Of a DNA stretch of 64,000 nt, positions 41,735 through 49,997 are shown piece after piece. This DNA comes from Streptomonospora nanhaiensis. GTDB taxonomy: Bacteria; Actinomycetota; Actinomycetes; Streptosporangiales; Streptosporangiaceae. The first letter of the stretch is position 1; every line of letters begins with the position of its first letter. The position numbers and the translations under genes were made by a program. The notes under the pieces are model-generated. The model did not search any database and was not told where the DNA came from. It worked only from the letters and a program-made list of their open reading frames with translations. The stretch covers positions 372,001 through 436,000 of the forward strand of contig NZ_CP113264.1 of the NCBI RefSeq assembly GCF_026642255.1, written 5' to 3'.

Positions 41735-43990
41735 TCACGGCGCCCGCCAGAACAGGGGACGGGGATCGAACCACCAGGCCAGCCGCCTGCCGCGGCCGAG
41801 CGTGCGCCGCAGGGCCCGGGACTGCCGGCGGACCCCGTCGGCGATGTGCGCCGCTTCCGTCTCGGACACCCCGGAGCCCGGGGCGAAGCCGACCCGGTTG
41901 ACCGCCCCGCCGAGGCGCCGCAGGTCGATCCGCGCCCACTCCCGGCCCTCCTCGGGCAGGAGGCCCTGGACGAGCGCCACGGTGTCGCCCACGGTGTCCC
42001 CCGGCTTCGGCGCGTCCGCGCGCTGGCGCAGGTGGTCGCGCAGTTCCCGCCAGGCGCCCAGCACACGACGCTCGGGTACCCCCGGCCTCAGCCGCCACCG
42101 GCTCCGCGCCAGCCGCAGCGCGGGCACCGCGCCCACCGCGGCGAGAAGCACGCCGCCGACAGTCAGGAACGGCCACAGCGGCGTCGACTCGCGGTTCGGC
42201 GGGGAAGGAGCGGCGTCGTCCTCCAGGCTGTTCGCCTCGTCGCCGTCCTCGGGGGTCTGCGCCTCGGCGGCGGCGGAGGACGTCTCCTCGGCCTCGTCCT
42301 CCCCTTCCTCCCCGGGAGTGACGGAGAACGGCACCCACCCGGCTCCGTTGAAGTACACCTCGCCCCATGCCAGCGCGTCGCCGGTCCGCACCGTGCGCAC
42401 GCCGTCGCCCCCGTCGTGGCCGGAGCCGAACCCCACGACGACGCGGCTCGGCAGGCCCGCCGCACGGGCGAGCATGGCGAAGGCGCTCGCGAACTGCTCG
42501 GAGGTCCCGCCGCCGCCCTGCTGCCCCGGCGGGGCCAGCATGTCCGCGACGTTGGCGTAGCCGTGGCCGCCGGGGGTTTCCGCCGAGAAGTAGTGGGACT
42601 CCCGCAGGTACTCGGAGAGGAGGACGGCGCGCTCGTACGGCGACCCCTGCCCGGCGACGGCCGCCGCCACGTCGTTCAGGACCGGCGGCGCCCCCGGGGG
42701 CAGCTCGCGGTAGCGGTCGAAGACCGCGTCGGCCGGAACGGACGCGTCCGCGAGTTCGGCCGCCCTCCAGTCCGCCACGTCGCCGGCGACCTCGTAGCGG
42801 GCGCCCGCGATGCCGCCGTCCGCGCTCACCACCGTCCCCGAGACGGCGTCGTAGCCCAGGGGCTGGAGCCCGACCCGCCGCGGAACCCCGACCACCGGCG
42901 CCCAGCCGCCCGGAAGGTCGTCGCCGACGGAGATCTCCGCGCGGACGCCGGTGGCGTGCGGGGGCGGCGGCACCGGGTCGGGGAGCACCTCCCCGGCGGC
43001 GCGGTAGCCGCCCTCGGGCAGCCACGTGGTCCCGGTGAACTCCGCGAGGGCGACCCACCGCAGGTCCACCGGTTCCTCGGAGCGCACCGTGAGCAGCGGG
43101 TCGTCCGGTTCGGCGGCCCAGGCCGCGAGGTAGCCGAGCGGGTTGAGGGCGGCCTCCGGCGCGAGGGGCGGACGCACGGCCTCGCGCGGGTCGCCCGGGT
43201 CCGCCTCCCAGGAGGCGAGGAGGACGGGGCCGCCGAACACCGTGGCGGCGGCAGCCAGCGCCGCCGCGACCGCGGTCACCAGGATCCGCCCGAGCCGCCC
43301 GAGGGTCTGTGTCTCCGGTGCGTCGACCTCGATCCGCAGGTCCTCCGACCCGGCGCGCGCCCGCGCGGCCGTCCGGACGTCGGAGGACGCCGCCATGAGC
43401 AGGACCGCGGCGACCGCGACCAGGCCGATGGAGGGGAACCCCGGCGGGGCCACCGGGCCGTTCAGGACGACGGCGCCGACGAGTGCCAGGAGGCCGGGGA
43501 GGACGGCCAGCGCGGGCCGGCTCCCCTGCCAGAGCAGCACCGAGGCCACACCGGTGAGCCACGTGGCCAGGATCGGCAGCGTCAGGGTGTCCGCGTTCAG
43601 GGGGGTGGGCGCCGCGCTCGTCAGGATGCGCGCCCCGGAGTGGAGGAGGGCCTCCACCGTCCCTCCCAGCACGCCCGTTCCCTGGCCGGGTATCCGGGCC
43701 GCGCACACCACCACGCCAGCCAGGGGCAGGGGGAGGCCGACGAGGATCCCGGCGAGCGGGGACAGCCGGGCCCGCGCCGCCAGGGTCACGGCGACGGAGA
43801 GCAGGGCGCAGAGCGGCAGCACCGCGTAGACCGGCGCCGGGGCGGCGTAACCGGGCGCGAGGGCGACTCCCCCCGCCGCGGCGGCCATGACCAGCCCGAC
43901 GGGGGCCAGGACGGCGCGGAGCGGAGTACCGGGCCCCCGCCCGGGGGCGGGCACGGTCTCCGGGGGGCGCGGCGGGGTCAGCGTGGCCAT
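41735..43990 (-). CDS. TgpA/DUF3488-type transglutaminase-like membrane protein, catalytic triad lost
   Basis: 751 residues. Six N-terminal membrane helices (about 28-250), an extracytoplasmic DUF3488 linker and transglutaminase-like domain (about 300-560), a further helix near 610 and a C-terminal cytoplasmic DUF4129-like part. In active TgpA enzymes Cys, His and Asp form the triad. Here they are replaced by Ser497 (GGTSEQFASAF), Leu540 (GDALAWGEVYF) and Ser/Val in VPFSVTP. The protein therefore probably binds rather than cross-links. It overlaps DUF58 by 13 bases. An acidic Ser/Glu loop (EEGEDEAEETSSAAAE) separates the domain from the last helix. Confidence 0.9.
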   Translation of the reverse strand: MATLTPPRPPETVPAPGRGPGTPLRAVLAPVGLVMAAAAGGVALAPGYAAPAPVYAVLPLCALLSVAVTLAARARLSPLAGILVGLPLPLAGVVVCAARIPGQGTGVLGGTVEALLHSGARILTSAAPTPLNADTLTLPILATWLTGVASVLLWQGSRPALAVLPGLLALVGAVVLNGPVAPPGFPSIGLVAVAAVLLMAASSDVRTAARARAGSEDLRIEVDAPETQTLGRLGRILVTAVAAALAAAATVFGGPVLLASWEADPGDPREAVRPPLAPEAALNPLGYLAAWAAEPDDPLLTVRSEEPVDLRWVALAEFTGTTWLPEGGYRAAGEVLPDPVPPPPHATGVRAEISVGDDLPGGWAPVVGVPRRVGLQPLGYDAVSGTVVSADGGIAGARYEVAGDVADWRAAELADASVPADAVFDRYRELPPGAPPVLNDVAAAVAGQGSPYERAVLLSEYLRESHYFSAETPGGHGYANVADMLAPPGQQGGGGTSEQFASAFAMLARAAGLPSRVVVGFGSGHDGGDGVRTVRTGDALAWGEVYFNGAGWVPFSVTPGEEGEDEAEETSSAAAEAQTPEDGDEANSLEDDAAPSPPNRESTPLWPFLTVGGVLLAAVGAVPALRLARSRWRLRPGVPERRVLGAWRELRDHLRQRADAPKPGDTVGDTVALVQGLLPEEGREWARIDLRRLGGAVNRVGFAPGSGVSETEAAHIADGVRRQSRALRRTLGRGRRLAWWFDPRPLFWRAP

Positions 43991-45105
43991 GACGTCTCGT
44001 TCCAGCGTTCGACGAACCCCGCCGCGTCTCCGGCGGCGAGCAGGGTGACCGGAGCGGGGGCGCTCGGCCGGTCCTCCGCGCCGACGGTCACTGCGACCAG
44101 GGCCGAGTAGTGGTGTCCGAGCTCTCCGAAGGACCGCAGGTCGGCGGTGGTGAGCGCACCGCTCACCAGGACGGCCGTGTCCCCTGAGGGCCGGGTCCGG
44201 GCCAGGCGGAGGGCCTGCGGGAGGTCGGCGTCCGGCGCCGGACGCGCCTCGGCCAGGAGGTCGAGCAGCGGGGGCAGTCCTCCGGTGCTGTCGCGCCCCC
44301 GACCGCTCACCAGGCTCACCTCGCAGTGGAGCGACGCCTGCACCCCGGTCGCCAGTACCGAGGCGGCCGCGCTCGCCACCTCGTCCAGCCGGTCCTCGCC
44401 CCCGGCCGTCGGCCGGTCGTCGACGATGACGTGGAGGCGCGGCTGCGAGGTGTCGATGTACTCGCGCACGACGAGCTTGTCCAGCCGTGCGGAGCTGCGC
44501 CAGTGGACCAGCCGCAGGTCGTCGCCGGGCACGTAGTCGCGCAGCGAGTGGAAGGTCTGCGCGCCAGCCGGGGCGCCGTCGGCCGTGCCCTCCGGGTCGG
44601 CCACCCGGCCGACCGGGACGGTGCGCAGGCGCTCCCACCGGGGATGGACCCACACCCGGTCGGCGCCGCCGGACTCCCGGTACACCGCGGCGAGCCCCAG
44701 CGGGTCCGCGCGCCCGACCCGGAGGGGGCCGAGGGAGACCACCCCGCGCCGGGCCGCCAGGACGCGGTACTCGGCCCCGCCCGCGGCACGCGCTCCCAGG
44801 GACGGCAGCCGGACCGGCCGCTCGCCCCCGTGACCGCGCACGGGCTCGACCACGCCGACGGAGCGCCGGCCGGGGTTGCGCATCTCCAGGCGCACGCGCA
44901 GGGCGGACCCCGGCGAGGTGCGCGGGGAGGGGAGCGAGCGCCGGACCGCCACGGCGGCCGGACGCCCCACCACGAGCGACGCCGCGGCGACCGCGGTCAC
45001 GGCCACGCCGCCGAGCAGCGCCAGCTCCTGGTACTGGGACACCACGCCCACCGTGAGGAGCACCAGGCCCGCCCCGGCGACGAGCCACCCCCGGACGGTC
45101 GGCAT
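43978..45105 (-). CDS. DUF58 (VWA-like) membrane protein
   Basis: 375 residues with two N-terminal helices (about 5-47), a beta-rich domain and the DUF58 signature LRDYVPGDDLRLVHWRSSAR at about residue 188. It continues into a von Willebrand A-like fold (RLHVIVDDRP). DUF58 proteins work with MoxR AAA+ ATPases as chaperone-like assemblies for envelope complexes. Start and stop overlap its neighbours (TGATG with moxR, 13 bp with the transglutaminase-like gene), indicating tight operon coupling. Confidence 0.93.
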   Translation of the reverse strand: MPTVRGWLVAGAGLVLLTVGVVSQYQELALLGGVAVTAVAAASLVVGRPAAVAVRRSLPSPRTSPGSALRVRLEMRNPGRRSVGVVEPVRGHGGERPVRLPSLGARAAGGAEYRVLAARRGVVSLGPLRVGRADPLGLAAVYRESGGADRVWVHPRWERLRTVPVGRVADPEGTADGAPAGAQTFHSLRDYVPGDDLRLVHWRSSARLDKLVVREYIDTSQPRLHVIVDDRPTAGGEDRLDEVASAAASVLATGVQASLHCEVSLVSGRGRDSTGGLPPLLDLLAEARPAPDADLPQALRLARTRPSGDTAVLVSGALTTADLRSFGELGHHYSALVAVTVGAEDRPSAPAPVTLLAAGDAAGFVERWNETSWPR

Positions 45106-46118
45106 CAGCGGACCGCCGGGACCCCGGCCGCGCCCGGGGACGGCGCGGGGGTCTCACGGAGGATCCCGTCCAGGACGTCGGCCCCGGTGCGCCCGCCGAC
45201 CGAGGCCTCCGGGGACAGCACCAGGCGGTGGGCCCAGACCGGCTGGGCCAGGAGCTTGACGTCCTCGGGCTCCACGAAGGGCCGGCCCGAGACGAGCGCG
45301 AGCATCCGGGCCGTCCTCGCCATGGCCACCGTCGACCTGGTCGACAGGCCCACGCTGAGCTCCGGGTGGTCTCGTGTGGCGTGGGCGACCCTGAGCACGT
45401 ACTCGTAGACGGAGTCGTGGACGAACACCCGCCGGGCGTCGCGCCGCATGGCGGCCATCCGCTCGGCGTCGACGGTCGGCTCCAGGTCCTCGGGCGTGAC
45501 GAGCCGGTCGCCCCGGATGATCGCGAGCTCGGACGCCGGGTCGGCGTAGCCGAGGGTGAGGCGCATCAGGAACCGGTCCAGCTGGGCCTCGGGCAGGCGG
45601 TACGTGCCCGACATCTCCACGGGGTTCTGCGTCGCCACGACGAGGAAGGGCGAGGGGACGCCGTGCCGGACGCCGTCCACGGTGACCGCCCGCTCCTCCA
45701 TGACCTCCAGCAGGGCCGACTGGGTCTTGGGCGAGGCCCGGTTGATCTCGTCGGCGATGACGACGTTGGCGAACACGGGGCCGGGACGGAACTCGAACTC
45801 GCGGGTCCCCTGGTGGAAGATCGTGACGCCGCTGATGTCGGAGGGCAGGAGGTCCGGGGTGAACTGGATGCGCCGCCAGACGCCGTCCGCACTCGCGGCG
45901 ATGGCGCGGGCCAGGGTGGTCTTTCCGGTGCCGGGGACGTCCTCCAGCAGGATGTGGCCCTGGGTGAGCATCGCGACCAGGGCCAGGCGTACGACGTCGG
46001 ACTTGCCCAGGACCGCCGCCTCGACGGAGGCGGCGACGCCGTCGAACTCGTCGGCGCGGATGACCGCGTCGTCAGAGGACAGGGGGGCGTCCGAGGGGGG
46101 AGAGACGTGGGTGTTCAT
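45105..46118 (-). CDS. MoxR-family AAA+ ATPase
   Basis: About 337 residues from ATG 46118 (MNTHVSPPSDAPL); a GTG at 46163 is a possible earlier start. Walker A EDVPGTGKTTLARA, Walker B VVIADEINRASPK, sensor-1 VATQNPVEMSGTY and the C-terminal MoxR lid with LSTRSTVAMAR are all present. MoxR ATPases remodel or load cofactors into partner VWA proteins; here the partner is DUF58. First gene of moxR-DUF58-TgpA-pseudokinase. The upstream 160 bases up to the terminator at 46278 must hold the promoter, but no strong -35/-10 is obvious. Confidence 0.94.
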   Translation of the reverse strand: MNTHVSPPSDAPLSSDDAVIRADEFDGVAASVEAAVLGKSDVVRLALVAMLTQGHILLEDVPGTGKTTLARAIAASADGVWRRIQFTPDLLPSDISGVTIFHQGTREFEFRPGPVFANVVIADEINRASPKTQSALLEVMEERAVTVDGVRHGVPSPFLVVATQNPVEMSGTYRLPEAQLDRFLMRLTLGYADPASELAIIRGDRLVTPEDLEPTVDAERMAAMRRDARRVFVHDSVYEYVLRVAHATRDHPELSVGLSTRSTVAMARTARMLALVSGRPFVEPEDVKLLAQPVWAHRLVLSPEASVGGRTGADVLDGILRETPAPSPGAAGVPAVR

Positions 46119-46277
46119 GGAGAGGGCGTCTTTCCGCGTGAAGTGCTGGGGGTGGAGCGCCACCGCCGTTCACGGCGGCGGGGAGGCGGGGCGGGAGCAC
46201 TCGGGGCAGGCGCTCACCGGCGTGAAGATAGCGCGATCGCGGAGAAACCGCATGAGTGGGCACTGATCGGGCGGAAC

Positions 46278-46315
46278 GCTCCCCCCGGCCGCTTCGCGAG
46301 CGGTCCGGGGGGAGC
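46278..46315 (-). terminator. Terminator after the TcpC/hydrolase operon
   Basis: GCTCCCCCCGG pairs with CCGGGGGGAGC, with an inner CCGCT-tcgcg-AGCGG stem. A very stable two-part hairpin just beyond the gene at 46321. Confidence 0.8.
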
Positions 46316-46320
46316 CGGAG

Positions 46321-46716
46321 TCAGGCGGGTAAGGCCTGCCCACCCTTGACCGTCTTCCGCAACCCCACGCTCGGGGCTCCCATCCCGTAGGCCTGGGACG
46401 CGCTGACGGCGCCTTCGGCGGCCGCGGCGATCACTCCCAGCAGCCCGGTGGGGTTGTTGGCGGCGGCGGCCAGGACGGCCCCGCCGGCGCTCATGGCCAG
46501 GCCGCCGAGGGCTTTGGCGCCGTTGAACAGGCCCTTTCCCGCTAGCTTGGTCGCGCCCTTGGCGGTGCCCCAGCCGAGCCCCGTCCAGCCGCCTCGCGCG
46601 GCGAGCCAGGCCGAGCCCTTCGAAGCGAGCCAGGTTCCGCCCCGGGTGGCGGCGATCCTCGAGATTCCCGCGCGGAGCGCGGTGCCCCCGAGGACCGCGA
46701 TGATGGGTGCGACCAT
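46321..46716 (-). CDS. Small Gly/Ala-rich hydrophobic protein of the secretion locus
   Basis: 131 residues if started at ATG 46716 (GAGAGG nine bases upstream); ATG 46725 is alternative. It starts with a hydrophobic stretch (VAPIIAVLGGTALRAG) and alternates Gly/Ala/Lys segments (GTAKGATKLAGKGLFNGAKA). A second hydrophobic segment, ALGGLAMSAGGAVLAAAANN, leads into GLLGVIAAAAEGAVSA. The composition recalls small membrane-active or pilin-like proteins, but no family is recognised. It lies 45 bp after the peptidoglycan hydrolase gene. Its fourth-last codon is TTA (46330-46332), so expression may depend on the rare Leu tRNA. Confidence 0.65.
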   Translation of the reverse strand: MVAPIIAVLGGTALRAGISRIAATRGGTWLASKGSAWLAARGGWTGLGWGTAKGATKLAGKGLFNGAKALGGLAMSAGGAVLAAAANNPTGLLGVIAAAAEGAVSASQAYGMGAPSVGLRKTVKGGQALPA

Positions 46717-46761
46717 GCGAATCATCCTCTCTGTCGGTTCGTGGTTCGTGGAAGAGTCCGG

Positions 46762-48228
46762 TCACACCTGCGCCGTGTCCTCGCCGCCCGAGGAGTCGGG
46801 GCTGATCCGGACCGCCCCCACGAAGGAGGAACGGTAGTACCCGGAGTCGATCGACACCTCCTCGATCGGCTTGCTCGGGTTCGCGGCGTGGATCATGCGG
46901 CCTCCGCCGGAGTAGATGCCGACGTGCGACGGGCTCGCGTACCTCGGGCTGGTGTGGAAGAGGAGGAGGTCGCCGGGCTGGAGGACGGAGATGTCCAGGT
47001 CCCCCTCCAGAACGCGCCGGGCCGTCCCCCCTCGGTACTCGGCGTTGTCGGGGTCCCACTGCGTCGTCGTCACCCAGGGGATCGTCACCCCCGCCGCGCG
47101 CCACGCGGCCTGGGTGAGTCCCGAGCAGTCGTAGGAGTCGGGCCCCCGGGCGCCCCACACGTAGGGCTTGCCGATCTGTCGCCGGGCGAACTCCACGGCG
47201 GTCCGGTGCTCCTCGCCGACGTCGCCCAGGAACGCGGCCTGCGTCGCGCTGCCGCCCTGCTCCTCGCAGTCCCGCCCCTGCCCCGAGGTCGAGGAGGCCT
47301 GCTGGAGTTCGAGGGACGGGGACGTCGGGGCGAGGCCGGAGCCGCTGTAGTACTCGGCCACCTCCAGCACCTGCGCGACGTACCACCGGGCGGGGTTGTG
47401 CTTGTAGACCGTGCACTCGATCGGGCTCAGGTCCGAGCGCCCGCTCCCGCAGACCGAACCCGACCCCCGCTCCTCCGCCTGGTTGGCGTAGTAGGCGATC
47501 CGGAAGGCCCCCGACGTGACGTTGTCCCAGGGATCCCAGACGTTGACCACGCCGTCGTCGTTGCCGTCGATGCCGAAGTAGGTCGGATTGCCCGGCATCT
47601 CGCCCACCTCGTAGTGGAAGCGGCGGTCCTCGACCGACTCCTTCGGCTTCCCGCCCCACGAGTTGCCCGCGCTGCCGAGCCGGCCGCCGACCTGTCCCGT
47701 CCGCAGGTCCTGGACGCCGAACTGGACGATCCCGGCGGCGCCGTAGGGGTTGCGCTCACCCTCCCGGAGGCCGGAGTGCCAGTTCGGGTCCGTCGAGACG
47801 TACTGGCCGTTCTGGGTCTCGATCGCGCCGATCGCGGCCATGAGCTCCCAGGGCAGGCCGTAGGCCTCGGCCGCCATGCGGTGCGCACGGAGGACGTTGT
47901 CGGGGATGTCGACCCGGACGGACTTCTGCGAGGAACCCGGCTCCCCGTGCGCGCTGATGCTGATCGTCTCGCTCGACGTGTTCGCGGACGCCTGGACGAC
48001 GCCCCCCGACGAGCCGCCCCCGTCGGCGCTGCTCGGAGCGGCCCCGCCCGCCGGGCCGCACACGGTGGCGGCGTAGGCGATGCCCCCCATGACCGCGAGC
48101 GCCGTGACGCCCCCGCCCACGCGCGCGGTCGCGCTGCCCCGGTCCCCGCCGCGTCCCCGCCGGGGGAGGAGGAAGGCGCGGGCCCGCGCCCACAGGACCC
48201 CGGCGGCGCCGCCGGAGGCGCCCGTCAC
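46762..48228 (-). CDS. T4SS-associated bifunctional peptidoglycan hydrolase (lytic transglycosylase + NlpC/P60)
   Basis: 488 residues. A basic head and one membrane helix (about 40-57, VTALAVMGGIAYAATVCG) are followed by a lytic-transglycosylase domain (about 105-290) with catalytic Glu137 in AAIGAIETQNG. A C-terminal NlpC/P60 endopeptidase (about 335-480) has Cys368 (YDCSGLTQAAW) and His435 (PSHVGIYSGGG). The same architecture occurs in Gram-positive conjugation hydrolases such as TcpG and Tn916 Orf14, which open the wall for a T4SS. The GTG start overlaps the stop of the TcpC-like gene. A central insertion (PTYFGIDGNDDGVVNVWDPW) is usual in this subgroup. Confidence 0.9.
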   Translation of the reverse strand: MTGASGGAAGVLWARARAFLLPRRGRGGDRGSATARVGGGVTALAVMGGIAYAATVCGPAGGAAPSSADGGGSSGGVVQASANTSSETISISAHGEPGSSQKSVRVDIPDNVLRAHRMAAEAYGLPWELMAAIGAIETQNGQYVSTDPNWHSGLREGERNPYGAAGIVQFGVQDLRTGQVGGRLGSAGNSWGGKPKESVEDRRFHYEVGEMPGNPTYFGIDGNDDGVVNVWDPWDNVTSGAFRIAYYANQAEERGSGSVCGSGRSDLSPIECTVYKHNPARWYVAQVLEVAEYYSGSGLAPTSPSLELQQASSTSGQGRDCEEQGGSATQAAFLGDVGEEHRTAVEFARRQIGKPYVWGARGPDSYDCSGLTQAAWRAAGVTIPWVTTTQWDPDNAEYRGGTARRVLEGDLDISVLQPGDLLLFHTSPRYASPSHVGIYSGGGRMIHAANPSKPIEEVSIDSGYYRSSFVGAVRISPDSSGGEDTAQV

Positions 48229-48845
48229 GCGCCCTCCTCGGCGATGTTCCCGACCGCCGCGTCCTGGAAGGCGTAGACCGCCCAGCCCTCGCCCCCGGGT
48301 ACCACGGTGACCGCGTACGACGCCGGCTCGGTCCCGCCGTCGTCGCCGGTCTCCGTCATGAACCGCGCCTCCACCTCGACGATGACCGACCCGGAGCCGA
48401 CGTTGCGGATCGCCGTGGCCGTCGCCTCCGCGGTGACGCGCCGCGGGGTCCCCCGGGAGGCCCCGCTGTTGGGCGTGCTGAGGACGAACTCCTCGACGGC
48501 GCCGAAGAAGTCCTCGGAGAGCAGGGGGGAGAGGCGGGCGAGGCGCTCGTCGTCGCTCTCCCCGGGGTCGACCTCGCTGTAGGCGGCGACGAAGGCACGG
48601 GCGGTCTCCGCCGCGGCCTCCAGTTCGGCCTCCGAGTACGGCATCAGCGCCATGACGTCGCCGACGGGCTCTCCTCCGCCCCCGTTCCCCCCGGACCCGG
48701 CGGACGCCTCCGCCGGGGACGCGGCCTCCCCGTCGTCCTGACCGGAGAGCAGCTGCTGTGCGAGGACGACCAGGACGACGACCAGGACGGCGAGGATCCC
48801 GAACACGATCGTCTTCTCCCGCGAGCCGCCGGCGAAGTCGCTCAT
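48225..48845 (-). CDS. TcpC/VirB8-like membrane protein
   Basis: 206 residues starting MSDFAGGSREKTIVFG. One membrane helix (about 14-33), a Gly/Ser/Glu linker and an extracytoplasmic domain of NTF2-like spacing (SEAELEAAAETARAFVAAYSE ... EARFMTETGDDGG ... GWAVYAFQDAAVG). These match TcpC, the Gram-positive VirB8-like scaffold of conjugation machines. Family assignment is from architecture and position. It is the first minus-strand gene, divergent from the main secretion operon. No clear Shine-Dalgarno before the ATG. Translation of the hydrolase gene is coupled to it (GTGA). Confidence 0.78.
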   Translation of the reverse strand: MSDFAGGSREKTIVFGILAVLVVVLVVLAQQLLSGQDDGEAASPAEASAGSGGNGGGGEPVGDVMALMPYSEAELEAAAETARAFVAAYSEVDPGESDDERLARLSPLLSEDFFGAVEEFVLSTPNSGASRGTPRRVTAEATATAIRNVGSGSVIVEVEARFMTETGDDGGTEPASYAVTVVPGGEGWAVYAFQDAAVGNIAEEGA

Positions 48846-49447
48846 GACGGCCACGCTGTTCTGATCATGGGTACCCACCAGTCGTGAGGGCGGACAGATG
48901 CACCCATGCGTACAGGGAGCGCACCGGGAGCGCAATGGGGTTGGTGCGACAGGGGGGTCACGAAGGGTGATATTCGATAACGTTTCGGCCGGAGACCTGC
49001 GGGTTCTCCCGTGGAAAAAGGTCGAGATCTCCGAGGCGGCGGTGCGCAGCAATGGCATTGATCAAGGCTTATCACTCAGAAGAGTGGATCGGCTCTTTTG
49101 CGTTCGTGAAAGAAGATCGGCCTCGTTCACTTTCCAGTGTTTCCAATGTCCGACCGGTCACGCAAAGTAGTAGGAATGAAAACGGTCACTTGATCGGATT
49201 CGATTCGGTGCGGTATATATAGCCTGCTGTTCGGCCCCCGAACCCGGTTCGACGGCGTCACCGCATTCTCGCGTCGTCATGCGAAACCCCCCGGTGCGGC
49301 GGGATTGCCGGAGGCATCCGAGGGCGGACGACCGCTCTCCGGTCCCCGGTGCCCCAGCCCGGCGCGGCGTCCCGGAACACGGGCCGCGCGGGGAGCGCCG
49401 ACCCCGCCGGGGAGGCGGCGCCTTCACGACACGGACGGGGGGACCAC
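48846..49447. promoter_or_regulatory. AT-richer divergent control region of the secretion locus
   Basis: 602 bases, clearly less GC-rich than the rest from about 48950 to 49230. No protein is convincing; a 90-codon frame at 48898-49170 lacks a start signal and normal codon bias. It has the plus-strand promoter described separately, a direct repeat CGGTCAC at 49155-49161 and 49183-49189 (28 bp apart, the second touching the -35), a GACCGGTC palindrome (49153-49160) and GATAACG/GAATATCAC elements possibly serving the minus strand. Transferred origin or activator control are both possible. Confidence 0.55.
49190..49219 (+). promoter_or_regulatory. Predicted main promoter of the secretion operon
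   Basis: TTGATC (49190-49195), 18 bases, TATATA (49214-49219). The start site would be about 49226, leaving an untranslated leader of about 220 bases before the first gene. A CGGTCAC repeat adjoins the -35, which suggests activation. Confidence 0.6.
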
Positions 49448-49981
49448 ATGGGGAGGCGACAGGCCGGCGGCACGGACCAGGGCGAACCGGCTGGCCCGCC
49501 CCTGCCCGACTGGGCAGGGGAGGCCGTCGTGCTCGGCTGCCACGGCGGAGCGGGCACCACCACGCTGCGCGTGCTGCTGAACACCCCCTGGGACCTCGGT
49601 GCCTACTCCTCCGACCGCGGCGGTATCGGCGCCTTCGGACGGCCCCTGGTCCTGGTCTCCCGGAACAGCGTCGCCTCGACGGCCCGCGCCGCCGAGGTCA
49701 TCAACGTCCTGGAGGCCGACGGCCTCCGGCCCGCCGCGCTGGTGGTCGCGGCGGACGGCTCCGGGCCCGAGCCCGCGGAGTCCGCGGCGCGCCTGGGCCT
49801 GGTGCGCGACCGGGTCGGCCTCCTCGTCCGCTTCCCGTTCGTCCCGGCCCTGCGCTACGTGGACGCCGTCGAGGCGGACCGGGTGAAACTTCCCGCGAGG
49901 GCGCGGCGGGCCCTGGAGCAGATCAGGAACGCGTGCCTCGCAGCGGCGACCGAGACCCTGGCGCGCCAGGCCTCAGGGTAA
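49448..49981 (+). CDS. Degenerate P-loop protein at the head of the secretion operon (DUF6668-like?)
   Basis: About 177 residues from MGRRQAGGTDQGEPAG, with GGGGGG six bases before the ATG. EAVVLGCHGGAGTTTLRVLL aligns with the ParA/MinD P-loop KGGxGKTT, but both lysines are replaced (His32 and Thr37). FGRPLVLVSRNSVASTARAA, AALVVAADGSG and GLLVRFPFVPALRYVDAVEA fit the rest of a MinD-like fold. It is probably a nucleotide-fold protein without normal ATPase activity. It may correspond to the DUF6668 proteins seen near Streptomyces secretion genes, but I cannot confirm that. Role unknown; it could position or regulate the apparatus. Confidence 0.75.
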   Translation: MGRRQAGGTDQGEPAGPPLPDWAGEAVVLGCHGGAGTTTLRVLLNTPWDLGAYSSDRGGIGAFGRPLVLVSRNSVASTARAAEVINVLEADGLRPAALVVAADGSGPEPAESAARLGLVRDRVGLLVRFPFVPALRYVDAVEADRVKLPARARRALEQIRNACLAAATETLARQASG

Positions 49982-49997
49982 GGAGAACTGGATACGC

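Noticed and set aside
40508..44110. 1,200-codon plus-strand frame opposite pseudokinase, TgpA and DUF58
   Set aside because: Shadow of three recognisable minus-strand genes; low-complexity translation, no start signal.
48898..49170. 90-codon plus-strand frame in the AT-rich hub of the secretion locus
   Set aside because: No ribosome site, atypical codon use and overlap with promoter-like elements.
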